From Candidatus Gemmiger faecigallinarum (lineage in GTDB: Bacteria; Bacillota; Clostridia; Oscillospirales; Ruminococcaceae): a DNA stretch of 46,554 nt. The notes beneath the pieces are model-generated. The model searched no databases. It saw nothing but the letters and a program-made list of their open reading frames with translations, and had not been told where the DNA came from. The stretch lies in contig DWVD01000106.1 in NCBI GenBank assembly GCA_019120395.1, forward strand, positions 1 through 46,554, given 5' to 3'. This document shows positions 15,489-23,352 of this stretch, piece after piece (the first letter of the stretch is position 1; each line of letters opens with the position of its first letter). The position numbers and the translations under genes were made by a program.

Positions 15489-15609
15489 GTTGCTGCGCTA
15501 TCTAATGTATAGAGCCGGCGCGGGGCGCGGCAGGGGCCGGGTCCCGGGGCGATTCCACCAGATGTGGGGCGGGGCCGGCAGAAAATCCCAATTTTTTTGC
15601 AAATTTGTG

Positions 15610-15638
15610 TTGACAAGCACCCGCTGCTTGTGTATACT
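15610..15638 (+). promoter_or_regulatory. Proximal promoter of DUF177-rpmF
   Basis: TTGACA (15610-15615), a 17-base spacer and TATACT (15633-15638), 27 bases upstream of the DUF177 start codon. A near-consensus sigma-A promoter. Confidence 0.9.
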
Positions 15639-15664
15639 AGTTAGGCAACCTTTTGAGGTGTACT

Positions 15665-16165
15665 ATGCGATTTGACTTGAACAAGTTCCTGTCAGCCGCC
15701 AAAAGCCCGCATACAGCGTCGTTTTCGTTTGACCTGACCGGGCGGGACTGGCCGGGGTATCAGCTGCCTGCTCCTGTGGCCGGCATTTTTTCTGTGACGC
15801 GCACGGCCGAAGGCGCCGAAGTCGCGCTCCAGGCCGAAGCCGCGGTGGAAGCGGAATGTGCCCGCTGCCTTGCGCCGGTGCACGAGACTTATCACATCGC
15901 ACAGCAGTACACCGTTCGTCCCCGCGATCTGGAGGATCCGGATTTCGAGCTTCCTCTGGACGAAGAAGGCTTGCTGGACGTAGAGGAACTGGTTTACCAG
16001 GAGATCATCCTGGCGGTTCCGCGGGTGCTGCTGTGCAGTCCCGACTGTCTTGGCCTATGCCCCATCTGTGGAAAAAGGAAGGCGGCAGGATGTACCTGCC
16101 AACCGGCAGACGAAGCTGCCCCTGCAGATGCCCGGCTTAGCATATTAAAACAACTGCTCAGTTGA
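15665..16165 (+). CDS. yceD: DUF177 / YceD family protein
   Basis: The 166-residue protein begins MRFDLNKFLSAAK. It has the family's CARCLAPV motif in the middle and a Cys-rich C-terminal part (CSPDCLGLCPICGKRKAAGCTC) likely to bind zinc. DUF177 proteins occur widely next to rpmF and have been linked to 23S rRNA accumulation or 50S assembly; the mechanism is unsettled. The ATG at 15665 follows GAGGTG; an in-frame TTG four codons upstream is less likely. rpmF starts 26 bases downstream, so this is the conserved yceD-rpmF operon. Confidence 0.9.
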   Translation: MRFDLNKFLSAAKSPHTASFSFDLTGRDWPGYQLPAPVAGIFSVTRTAEGAEVALQAEAAVEAECARCLAPVHETYHIAQQYTVRPRDLEDPDFELPLDEEGLLDVEELVYQEIILAVPRVLLCSPDCLGLCPICGKRKAAGCTCQPADEAAPADARLSILKQLLS

Positions 16166-16190
16166 AATTTCACCAAGGAGGTGCTTAAAC

Positions 16191-16376
16191 ATGGCAGTAC
16201 CCAAGAGAAAACAATCCAAAGCCCGCCGCGACAAGCGTCGTTCCAATGTCTGGAAGCTGGAGGCTCCTACGCTGGTGAAATGTCCTCAGTGCGGTGAGCT
16301 GAAGGTGCCCCACCAGGTGTGCGGCAAGTGCGGCTACTACAAGGGCCAGGAAGTCGTCAAGGTTAAAGAGGCCTGA
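16191..16376 (+). CDS. rpmF: Ribosomal protein bL32 (zinc-binding form)
   Basis: The 61-residue basic protein MAVPKRKQSKARRDKRRSNVW is the canonical L32 N-terminus. CPQC and CGKC form a four-Cys zinc site, so this is the zinc-dependent version rather than the Cys-free paralogue made in zinc starvation. The ribosome binding site AAGGAGGTG is near perfect. It is co-transcribed with the DUF177 gene and ends at an intrinsic terminator 14 bases later. Confidence 0.98.
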   Translation: MAVPKRKQSKARRDKRRSNVWKLEAPTLVKCPQCGELKVPHQVCGKCGYYKGQEVVKVKEA

Positions 16377-16389
16377 GCGTTTCTTACAA

Positions 16390-16415
16390 GGGGAGGGCAA
16401 AGCCCTTCCCTTTTT
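16390..16415 (+). terminator. Terminator after rpmF
   Basis: 9-bp stem (16390-16398 and 16402-16410, one G-T wobble) with an AAA loop, followed by TTTTTC. Confidence 0.9.
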
Positions 16416-16517
16416 CTTTGTCACTTGTTCAATTTTGGCGGCTGTCCGCCAAATTCCGCCCGTTTCCGCCGCCTGCGGCGGGTATTCTTGACGTAGATAC
16501 AGACAGGAGGTTTCGCT

Positions 16518-17885
16518 ATGGCGCTGCGCGTGGTAAGCGTGGACCCCGGCTCCCCGGCCGAGCGGCTGGGCATCATGCCCGGCTGCACGCTGCTTTCCGC
16601 CGACGGCCACCAGATGGCCGACATGCTGGACTATCAGTATTATACGGTGGCGGCCCGCTTCCCCCTGGCGATCTGCCAGGACGGCAGGCAGCGGATCATC
16701 CAGGTGGAAAAAGGGGAGTACGAGCCGCTGGGCTGCAATTTCAAGACCTACCTGGGCGACGAAAAGCACAGCTGCGACAACCACTGTATGTTCTGCTTCA
16801 TCGACCAGCTGCCCCGCGGCCTGCGCAAAAGCCTGTATTTCAAGGACGACGACGAGCGCCTGTCCTTCCTGTTCGGCAACTACATCACCATGACCAATCT
16901 CTCCGAGCGGGAGGTGGAGCGCATCATCCAGATGCACATCAGCCCCATCTTCATCTCGGTGCATACCACCAACCCCGCGCTGCGGGTGCGGATGATGGCC
17001 AACAAAAAGGCCGCGGACACGCTGGCCTATCTGGACCGGTTTGCCAGGGGCGGCATCGAGATGAACTGCCAGCTGGTGCTCTGCCGGGGCGTCAACGACG
17101 GGGACGAGCTGCGCCGCACGCTGGACGACCTGCTGGCGCTGCGCCCCCAGGTGGGCAGCATCGCCGCGGTGCCGGCCGGGGTGACGTCCCACCGCAAGGG
17201 GCTGTACCATCTGGAGCCCTACGACGCGGCCTCCGCCGCCGAAACGCTGGACATCCTGGAGGAGTACAGCCATCAATGCCGCGCCGAGTACGGCCGCAGC
17301 ATCGTCTACCCCAGCGACGAATGGTATCTGACCGCCGGCCGCCCGCTGCCCCAGGCGGAGTTTTACGACGACTACGCCCAACTGGAGGACGGCGTGGGCA
17401 TGTGGCGGCAGTACCACGACACCTTCCTGGAGGAGCTGGCCGAACCCCGCGGTCTGGTGCTGCCCCGCAGCATCGACATCGTCACCGGCACGCTGGCCGC
17501 GCCGCTGATCGGGCAGATGGCGGACACGCTGCACCGCCAGTACCCGCAGGTGGACATTACGGTGCACCCCATCCAGAACCACTTTTTCGGCGGCAACGTC
17601 AGCGTGGCGGGGCTGGTCACCGCCACCGACATCATCCGCCAGTGCAAAGGCAGGCTGCACAGCCGTACCCTGGGCGTGCCGGAAGTCATGCTCCGGGACG
17701 GCGAGGGCGCCTTTCTGGACGACATCACCACCGGGCAGCTGGGCAAAGAGCTGGGCTGCCGGGTGCAGGTGCTGCCCACCGACGGCGCCGGCTGCTGCCG
17801 CGCCCTGCTGACCGCCCAGGCCCCCGCCAAACGGCTGGCCGGCCTTGCCGCCCGCCTGCGCAAACGCAAACCGAAAGGGGAGTGA
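16518..17885 (+). CDS. DUF512 family radical-SAM-like protein with N-terminal PDZ
   Basis: The 455 residues comprise an N-terminal PDZ-like segment (VVSVDPGSPAERLGIMPG), a CDNHCMFCFIDQLP cluster (Cys86, Cys90, Cys93; CxxxCxxC as in radical SAM enzymes), a TIM-barrel-like middle, and a DUF512 C-terminal part (FGGNVSVAGLVTATDI, LGKELGCRVQVLPTDG). The reaction catalysed is unknown to me. The ribosome binding site is ACAGGAGG. der begins 5 bases after the stop codon, and DUF512-der adjacency is common in Clostridia, suggesting a link to ribosome assembly only by context. Confidence 0.85.
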   Translation: MALRVVSVDPGSPAERLGIMPGCTLLSADGHQMADMLDYQYYTVAARFPLAICQDGRQRIIQVEKGEYEPLGCNFKTYLGDEKHSCDNHCMFCFIDQLPRGLRKSLYFKDDDERLSFLFGNYITMTNLSEREVERIIQMHISPIFISVHTTNPALRVRMMANKKAADTLAYLDRFARGGIEMNCQLVLCRGVNDGDELRRTLDDLLALRPQVGSIAAVPAGVTSHRKGLYHLEPYDAASAAETLDILEEYSHQCRAEYGRSIVYPSDEWYLTAGRPLPQAEFYDDYAQLEDGVGMWRQYHDTFLEELAEPRGLVLPRSIDIVTGTLAAPLIGQMADTLHRQYPQVDITVHPIQNHFFGGNVSVAGLVTATDIIRQCKGRLHSRTLGVPEVMLRDGEGAFLDDITTGQLGKELGCRVQVLPTDGAGCCRALLTAQAPAKRLAGLAARLRKRKPKGE

Positions 17886-17889
17886 CAAA

Positions 17890-19224
17890 ATGCCAAAACC
17901 GATCGTAGCCATCGTCGGCCGGCCCAACGTGGGCAAGTCGACGCTGTTCAACAAGCTCACCGGCCAGCGTTTGGCCATTGTGGAGGATACCCCCGGCGTC
18001 ACCCGCGACCGCATCTTCTGCGACTGCGAGTGGAACGGCCACCAGTTTCTGCTGGTGGACACCGGCGGCATCGAGCCCAACATCGACGACGGCATCCTGG
18101 CCCACATGCGCCGCCAGGCCCAGATCGCCATCGACTCGGCCGACTGCGTCATCATGCTGTGCGACGTCACCGCCGGCGTCACGCCGCAGGACGTGGACAT
18201 TGCCGGCATGCTGATGCGCAGCGGCAAGCCCATCGTGCTGGCGGTCAGCAAGTGTGATTCCATCGGCGAGCCGCCCATGGAGCTGTACGACTTTTACTCG
18301 CTGGGCATCGGCGAGCTGTACCCCGTCTCCGGCGTGCACGGCCACGGCACCGGCGACCTGCTGGACGCCGTCTGCGACCACCTGGATTTCTCGGACGAGC
18401 AGCCGGAGGATGACGAGCGCATCCCCGTGGCGGTCATCGGCCGGCCCAACGTGGGCAAGTCCAGCCTGGTCAACCATATCCTGGGCGAGGACCGCATGAT
18501 CGTCGCCAACGAGGCCGGCACCACCCGCGATGCCATCGACACCGCGGTGGACAACAAGTACGGCAAGTTCATCTTTACCGATACCGCCGGCCTGCGCAAA
18601 AAGGGCAAGGTGGAAAGCGGCGTCGAGCGGTACAGCGTGCTGCGCAGCCTGGCCGCCGTCGAGCGCAGCCGCGTCTGCGTTATCATGATCGACGCCACCG
18701 AGGGCTTCACCGAGCAGGACTCGAAAGTTGCCGGCTACGCCCACGAGCAGGGCAAGGCCTGCATCATCGCGGTGAACAAGTGGGACCTGGTCGAGAAGGA
18801 CAGCTACACCATGGACGCCATGCGCAAGCAGCTGGCCGAGGATTTCAGCTTTATGTCCTACGCGCCCATCCTGTTTATCAGCGCCAAGACCGGCCAGCGC
18901 ATCGACAAGCTGTTCGAGACCATCCGGTTCGTGGATATGCAGAACGGCACCCGCATCCCCACCGGTGCCCTGAACGAGATGCTGGCCCGCGCCACTGCCC
19001 GCGTGCAGCCGCCTTCCGACAAGGGCAAGCGGCTCAAGATCTTCTACATGACCCAAAGCTCCACCCGGCCGCCGACGTTTGTCTGCTTTGTCAACCAGAA
19101 GGCGCTGTTCCACTTTTCGTACAAGCGGTATCTGGAAAACCAGATCCGCGAGACGTTCGGCATGACCGGCACCCCCATCCGCATGCTGGTGCGGGAGCAC
19201 GGCGACGGCACTGCCCGCGCCTGA
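17890..19224 (+). CDS. der: Ribosome-assembly GTPase Der (EngA)
   Basis: The 444-residue protein has two tandem GTPase domains, each with GRPNVGKS (about residues 9-16 and 184-191), DTGG / DTAG switch motifs and an NKWD or SKCD specificity motif. A C-terminal KH-like domain follows. It acts in 50S subunit maturation. The ATG at 17890 follows GGGGAG, which overlaps the stop of the preceding gene, so translation is likely coupled. plsY follows after 25 bases. Confidence 0.98.
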   Translation: MPKPIVAIVGRPNVGKSTLFNKLTGQRLAIVEDTPGVTRDRIFCDCEWNGHQFLLVDTGGIEPNIDDGILAHMRRQAQIAIDSADCVIMLCDVTAGVTPQDVDIAGMLMRSGKPIVLAVSKCDSIGEPPMELYDFYSLGIGELYPVSGVHGHGTGDLLDAVCDHLDFSDEQPEDDERIPVAVIGRPNVGKSSLVNHILGEDRMIVANEAGTTRDAIDTAVDNKYGKFIFTDTAGLRKKGKVESGVERYSVLRSLAAVERSRVCVIMIDATEGFTEQDSKVAGYAHEQGKACIIAVNKWDLVEKDSYTMDAMRKQLAEDFSFMSYAPILFISAKTGQRIDKLFETIRFVDMQNGTRIPTGALNEMLARATARVQPPSDKGKRLKIFYMTQSSTRPPTFVCFVNQKALFHFSYKRYLENQIRETFGMTGTPIRMLVREHGDGTARA

Positions 19225-19249
19225 CTTATCTGTTGGAGGAGGATTTTCC

Positions 19250-19909
19250 ATGGGATTCAAACTGATCGCGGCCTGTATTCTTGTGGCGGCCGAAGCTTAT
19301 CTTTTGGGCAGCATCGTGTTCGGCATTTTGATCTCCAAGCACTTCTGCCACGACGATGTGCGCACCCACGGCAGCGGCAGCGCGGGCATGACCAACATGC
19401 TGCGCAACTACGGCAAAGCCGCCGGCGCCGCCACCGCGGTGGGCGATGTGGCCAAGGGGGCCGTGGCGGTCATCCTCGGCTGCCTGATTTTTGCGTGGAT
19501 GCTGCCCGGCACCGGCATCGAGCCGGTCTGCGGCGCTTACCTGGCCGGCATCTTTGCGGTCATCGGCCACACGCTGCCCGTTTACTTCGGCTTCAAGGGC
19601 GGCAAGGGCGTTCTGGTGGGCGCGGGCGCCATCCTGGCCACCTCTCCGGTGGTGGTGCTGGCGCTGCTGATCATCTTTTTGATCGAGTTTGCCATCACCC
19701 GCATCGTCTCGCTGGGCAGCATCATCGTGGCGGGGCTGTATCCTATCCTGGCCATCGTCTACTGGGCCTGGCAGGGGGCCAACCTGCCGTCGCTGGTATT
19801 TATCGGCGTCTGCGCGGCCATCATGGGCGGCATGGTCATCTATATGCACCGCTCCAACATCCAGCGCCTGAAAGACGGCACCGAGTACCGCTTCACCAAA
19901 AAGAAATGA
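19250..19909 (+). CDS. plsY: Acyl-phosphate:glycerol-3-phosphate acyltransferase PlsY
   Basis: An integral membrane enzyme making 1-acyl-glycerol-3-phosphate from acyl phosphate, the first step of phospholipid synthesis. The 219 residues have several membrane segments and the three PlsY motifs: YLLGSIVFGIL near the start, GSGSAGMTNMLRNYG, and GHTLPVYFGFKGGKGV. The ribosome binding site is GGAGGAGG. It follows der; the DUF512-der-plsY order is common in Clostridia, but gpsA, often next, is absent here. Confidence 0.96.
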   Translation: MGFKLIAACILVAAEAYLLGSIVFGILISKHFCHDDVRTHGSGSAGMTNMLRNYGKAAGAATAVGDVAKGAVAVILGCLIFAWMLPGTGIEPVCGAYLAGIFAVIGHTLPVYFGFKGGKGVLVGAGAILATSPVVVLALLIIFLIEFAITRIVSLGSIIVAGLYPILAIVYWAWQGANLPSLVFIGVCAAIMGGMVIYMHRSNIQRLKDGTEYRFTKKK

Positions 19910-19937
19910 CGGCTGCCGGAAACGGCAGACACAAAAC

Positions 19938-19973
19938 CGCCGCCCCTGCTCTCTTTCGAGGGCAAAGGCGGCG
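19938..19973. other. Stem-loop downstream of plsY
   Basis: CGCCGCC (19938-19944) and GGCGGCG (19967-19973) with partial internal pairing. No T-run follows on the plus strand; TTTT follows on the minus strand. It is probably the 3' end structure of the plsY transcript but weak as a terminator. The remainder of 19910-20179 holds only the next promoter. Confidence 0.4.
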
Positions 19974-20101
19974 ATTGCTGTATCGTGCTGCGTGGGCCGG
20001 GGTGGTGTGCCAGAAAAGTGACCGGAAACTCCCCAAACGGCATGACAACGCGCTATATATCCGGCGCAACCCCCGGTTGACAAACTTCCAGCCTGACTTG
20101 C

Positions 20102-20131
20102 TTGCCCCGCAACCGGCCAAAATGGTACGAT
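20102..20131 (+). promoter_or_regulatory. Promoter of the XRE regulator gene
   Basis: TTGCCC (20102-20107), an 18-base spacer and TACGAT (20126-20131) with TGG giving an extended -10. The start codon is 48 bases downstream. Confidence 0.55.
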
Positions 20132-20179
20132 AAGGCCGCAACAAATGGGGCGCGCCCCGGAAACAGGAGAAACCAGACG

Positions 20180-20803
20180 ATGAACCAACCGACCCTTGCC
20201 GACCGTATCCAGCAGCTGCGCCGCGAACACGGGCTTTCGCAGGAACAGCTTGCCGAAAAACTGAACGTCTCCCGCCAGGCGGTATCCAAGTGGGAATCCG
20301 CCCAGGCCCAGCCGGAGCTGGATAAAATCATTGCCCTGAGCGAACTGTTCTGCGTCACCACCGACTATCTGCTCAAGGGCAGCCAGGGCACGCCGCCGGA
20401 AGCCGGGCCCGCCCCGGCGCGCCGGCTGGACGCCGCTTTTGCCAGCCGGGTGCTGTATCTGGCGGCGCTGTTTTTCCTGGGGGTCGGGCTGGTCTGCGCC
20501 CTGGCCGCCTGGCACGAAAAGCAGACGGCCGACTGCATTGCGGGCGGCATGGTCGTACAGGGCATTGGCGTGGTCTGTTACGGCGTTGGGCGGATGCTGT
20601 CCCCGGCGCGTCCTGCCCGCTGGATGGTCAAAGCCGGCTGTGCGGTGGGGCTGTTTCTGCCGCTTTTTGTGCTGGCAGGCTGGCTGACGGACATTCTGCC
20701 GATCCCGCATCTTTACCTGGTGACCAATGGTATTTTCCTGGCAGCAGAATATGCCGTTGCGCTGCTGCTGTTGACCCGCCTGCGCCTTTGGGACAGGCTG
20801 TGA
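20180..20803 (+). CDS. XRE-family regulator with C-terminal membrane domain
   Basis: The 207-residue protein has an N-terminal Cro/C1-type helix-turn-helix (residues about 6-60: LRREHGLSQEQLAEKLNVSRQAVSKWESA). A short linker and about four hydrophobic segments follow in residues 88-205. The HTH is close to those of the Clostridia/Bacilli repressors that recognise their own promoters. The membrane tail suggests regulation at or by the membrane; the signal is unknown. The start at 20180 has AGGAGA about 10 bases upstream. It has its own promoter and no obvious target operon beside it. Confidence 0.85.
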   Translation: MNQPTLADRIQQLRREHGLSQEQLAEKLNVSRQAVSKWESAQAQPELDKIIALSELFCVTTDYLLKGSQGTPPEAGPAPARRLDAAFASRVLYLAALFFLGVGLVCALAAWHEKQTADCIAGGMVVQGIGVVCYGVGRMLSPARPARWMVKAGCAVGLFLPLFVLAGWLTDILPIPHLYLVTNGIFLAAEYAVALLLLTRLRLWDRL

Positions 20804-20895
20804 CCGCGGCCGGCAAAACCGCCGCGCCAAAGCACCGGTCCGCCCCTGGCGGAGCCAATGCTCCGCAGCAGGGCGGGAACCGGCGCTTTCGCTTT

Positions 20896-22002
20896 TTATT
20901 CTTCCTCCGCCATCAGCTCGGATACGATGCTGTTCTGCACCAGCAGCCCCCGCGGCGTCAGGCGCAGCACCCTGCCGTCAAATTCGGCATACCCGGCGGC
21001 AGCGCACTGCCCGGCAAAGGCCCGCTGCCGCGGGTTCAGCGCCCCGCCGAACCGGGCGGCGTACTGCTCCAGGTCCAGCCCGTCCCGCAGCCGCAGCCGC
21101 AACATCAGGTAGTCCTCGGCGTCGCAGATGCCCTCGGTCCGGGGTTCCAGCGTCCCGGCAATAAAGGCATCCACCGCGCCCGGCCCGGCAGGCCAAAAGC
21201 TGCGCACGCTGTCCAGACAGCTGTGGGCGGCGGGGCCAAGGCCCAGGTAGTCCCGGCAATCCCAGTACAGCAGATTGTGCCGGCCCCGGTGCTCCGGCCC
21301 GGCAAAGTTGCTGATCTCGTACTGGGGGTAGCCTTCCTCGGTCAGCCGCTGCACCGCGTACAGGTAAAAGTCCGCCGCCGCGTCCCCGTCCGGGAGGTCC
21401 GCCGGCGGATGTTTGAAAAAGGCGGTGCCCGGCTCGATCTTGAGCAGGTAGGCCGAGATATGGGTGCAGCCGCCGTTCTTCAAAAGCGCCAGCGTGCGGT
21501 CAAATTCGGCGTTTGAATACCCCGGCAGCGCCAGCATGATGTCGCCGCAGATCTCGTCAAAGCCCGCCTGCACCGCCCAGTCCAGCGCCTGCGCGGCCCC
21601 CGCCGCGGTGTGGGTACGGCCCAGCCGTCGCAGCTGGGCATCGTCGGTGCTCTGCACCCCGAAGCTGACCCGCGTCACACCGGCAGCGGCAAAACCCTTC
21701 AGCTTTTCCGGGTCCACCACATCGGGGTTGGCCTCCAGCGTGATCTCCGCCCCCGGCAGCGGGTCGGCGGCCTCGATCAGCCGGGCCGCCTGGGCGGGGG
21801 AGAGCAGCGCCGGCGTGCCCCCGCCGAAATACAGCGTGTCGGGCCGGCGGCTGTTTTTGCGCAGTTCCCGCGCAAGGGCATCGCAGTAGTCCTGCGGCAC
21901 CGCCCGGCAGCCCGGGCGGGAGAAAAAGTCGCAGTACCGGCACTTGGCCGGGCAGTAAGGAATGTGCAGATAGATGCCGAACGGCGCGGCGGAACAGGGC
22001 AT
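20896..22002 (-). CDS. hemW: Heme chaperone HemW-like radical SAM protein
   Basis: The 368-residue radical SAM protein has YLHIPYCPAKCRYCDFFS with Cys17, Cys21 and Cys24 (CxxxCxxC). GGGTPALLS, LEANPD and RVSFGVQSTDD follow, then the C-terminal HemW domain. Such genes are often annotated as coproporphyrinogen oxidase HemN, but the CDFF context after the cluster (no fourth Cys) is that of HemW, which binds heme and delivers it. The start is the Met at 22002, with AAAGGAGG ideally placed; the frame stays open 58 codons further upstream into the divergent promoter region. Monocistronic by appearance. Confidence 0.92.
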   Translation of the reverse strand: MPCSAAPFGIYLHIPYCPAKCRYCDFFSRPGCRAVPQDYCDALARELRKNSRRPDTLYFGGGTPALLSPAQAARLIEAADPLPGAEITLEANPDVVDPEKLKGFAAAGVTRVSFGVQSTDDAQLRRLGRTHTAAGAAQALDWAVQAGFDEICGDIMLALPGYSNAEFDRTLALLKNGGCTHISAYLLKIEPGTAFFKHPPADLPDGDAAADFYLYAVQRLTEEGYPQYEISNFAGPEHRGRHNLLYWDCRDYLGLGPAAHSCLDSVRSFWPAGPGAVDAFIAGTLEPRTEGICDAEDYLMLRLRLRDGLDLEQYAARFGGALNPRQRAFAGQCAAAGYAEFDGRVLRLTPRGLLVQNSIVSELMAEEE

Positions 22003-22123
22003 GGCAGCCTCCTTTGGCGTTTGCGGGGAAACGGCTCTCGGCCGCTGCGGCAAGCCTCCCCGCCGGCAGCTTTGCAGAGGAGGCGGCCGAAAAAGCAGGA
22101 AAACAGCGGTGCAGCCTGATGCT

Positions 22124-22132
22124 TTTATAGCA
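22124..22132 (-). promoter_or_regulatory. Extended -10 promoter of hemW
   Basis: Minus-strand TGCTATAAA, an extended -10 about 120 bases upstream of the hemW start. No clear -35 at 17 bases. Confidence 0.45.
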
Positions 22133-22184
22133 AATACCGGCCCGTTCCCCCAACAGTTCATAGATAATTTACACATTTTTCATT

Positions 22185-22215
22185 TGTTTGGGTATATAAT
22201 AAGTGTACCCAAACA
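22185..22215 (+). promoter_or_regulatory. Promoter -10 inside an operator-like inverted repeat (Bax-inhibitor gene)
   Basis: Perfect 10-bp arms TGTTTGGGTA (22185-22194) and TACCCAAACA (22206-22215) enclose an 11-base spacer that starts with TATAAT (22195-22200). The arms therefore straddle the -10 box and predicted start site, the classic position for a repressor operator. A -35 is weak. The gene's start codon lies 18 bases downstream. Confidence 0.7.
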
Positions 22216-22232
22216 GAAAGGGGAAATCAACT

Positions 22233-23036
22233 ATGGCTTATTACGAAAATGATCCTCGCCGCAACGGGTCTGAGCAGAATGACCGTTACGACCAGGCGTA
22301 TCAGCAATATCAGCAGCAGCGGTATCAGCAGGCGCAGGCCGGCGCCGCCGGCTATGCCGAAAGCCCGTACCTGTCCCTGAGCCAGTACATGGCCCGCACC
22401 TTTGGCTGGATGTTCGCCGGCCTGATGCTTACTTTCGCCGTGGCGCTGGCCACCGTGATTTCGGGCGCGTTTGTCGCGCTGTGGAACACCGGCTTGGTCT
22501 TTGCTTTGTCCATCGGCGAGCTGATCCTGGTCGCGGTGCTGTCCATGCGGGTGCAGAAGATACAGCCCGCCACCGCCACGGCCATGTTCTTTGCCTATGC
22601 GGCGCTGACCGGCATCAACCTCAGCGTCTACTTTGTGGTCTACGACCTGTCCACGCTGATCTTGGCTTTCCTGGTGGGCGCGGTCTATTTCGGCATCATG
22701 GCCGTGTACGGCTTGCGCACCCAGCGGGACCTGACCGGCTGGGGCCCCAAGCTGATGGGCGGCCTGATCGCCCTGCTGGTGGTGTCGCTGTTCGGCATGC
22801 TGTTTGTGGGCAGCTTCGGCTTGTTTGACGTGCTGTTGTGCGCCGTCGGCCTGCTGGTGTTCATGGGCTTTACCGCTTACGACACCCAGAAGCTGCGCAG
22901 CTTCTACGCCTACTTCGGCGGCGACGAGGCCATGCTGCACAAAAGCTCCATCATCGGCGCGCTGCAACTCTACCTTGACTATATCAACATCTTCCTGTAC
23001 GTTATCCGCCTGCTGGGCCGCAGCCGCAGCAACTGA
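22233..23036 (+). CDS. Bax inhibitor-1 / YccA family membrane protein
   Basis: The 267-residue protein has an N-terminal cytoplasmic tail rich in Gln and Tyr (YQQYQQQRYQQ). About seven transmembrane helices from residue 55 follow, with the family-typical GLMLTFAVA, GINLSVYF and a final part reading FTAYDTQKLR...ALQLYLDYINIFLYVIRLLG. Members are pH-sensitive calcium leak channels in the studied case (Bacillus YetJ) or FtsH-interacting proteins (YccA); which applies here is unknown. The start at 22233 has AAAGGGGA. It has its own promoter with an operator-like repeat and a terminator, so it looks singly transcribed and regulated. Confidence 0.9.
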   Translation: MAYYENDPRRNGSEQNDRYDQAYQQYQQQRYQQAQAGAAGYAESPYLSLSQYMARTFGWMFAGLMLTFAVALATVISGAFVALWNTGLVFALSIGELILVAVLSMRVQKIQPATATAMFFAYAALTGINLSVYFVVYDLSTLILAFLVGAVYFGIMAVYGLRTQRDLTGWGPKLMGGLIALLVVSLFGMLFVGSFGLFDVLLCAVGLLVFMGFTAYDTQKLRSFYAYFGGDEAMLHKSSIIGALQLYLDYINIFLYVIRLLGRSRSN

Positions 23037-23085
23037 GCGTGCCCCGGCCGGAGACTTCCGGCATAACATGATCCAATCTATTTTT

Positions 23086-23148
23086 GCCGCGCCCCGCGCC
23101 GGCGGAAGCCTGTTTGGGTATCTTCCGCCGTGCCGGGGCGCGGCTTTT
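23086..23148 (+). terminator. Terminator after the Bax-inhibitor gene
   Basis: Outer stem GCCGCGCCCCG (23086-23096) / CGGGGCGCGGC (23134-23144) and inner stem GGCGGAAG (23101-23108) / CTTCCGCC (23122-23129), followed by TTTT. The loop contains TGTTTGGGTA, the same 10-mer as one arm of the operator-like repeat upstream of this gene. Confidence 0.85.
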
Positions 23149-23219
23149 AGCATGCCGCAAACCAACGTAAAATCAATGTAAAATGGACGTCAATTCGACG
23201 CAAAATGCGCGCGGGGCGC

Positions 23220-23248
23220 TTGCAGGGCATGGGTGGAAATGGTATACT
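23220..23248 (+). promoter_or_regulatory. Promoter of the 23353 gene
   Basis: TTGCAG (23220-23225), a 17-base spacer and TATACT (23243-23248), with TGG forming an extended -10. A-tracts at roughly 11-base phase lie upstream (23159-23205). Confidence 0.7.
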
Positions 23249-23352
23249 GCGGTCAAAGCCGGGGCACATCGGCAACCGCGGGCAGCTTTGGCGGCTTCTG
23301 GTATGGCCCAAAACCCTATCCGTCTCCCCGACCCCTGTAAGGAGGAACTGGT

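Noticed and set aside
20896-22002. Annotation as oxygen-independent coproporphyrinogen oxidase HemN
   Set aside because: The cysteine pattern lacks the fourth Cys after the CxxxCxxC cluster and the protein has HemW length, so HemW is preferred.
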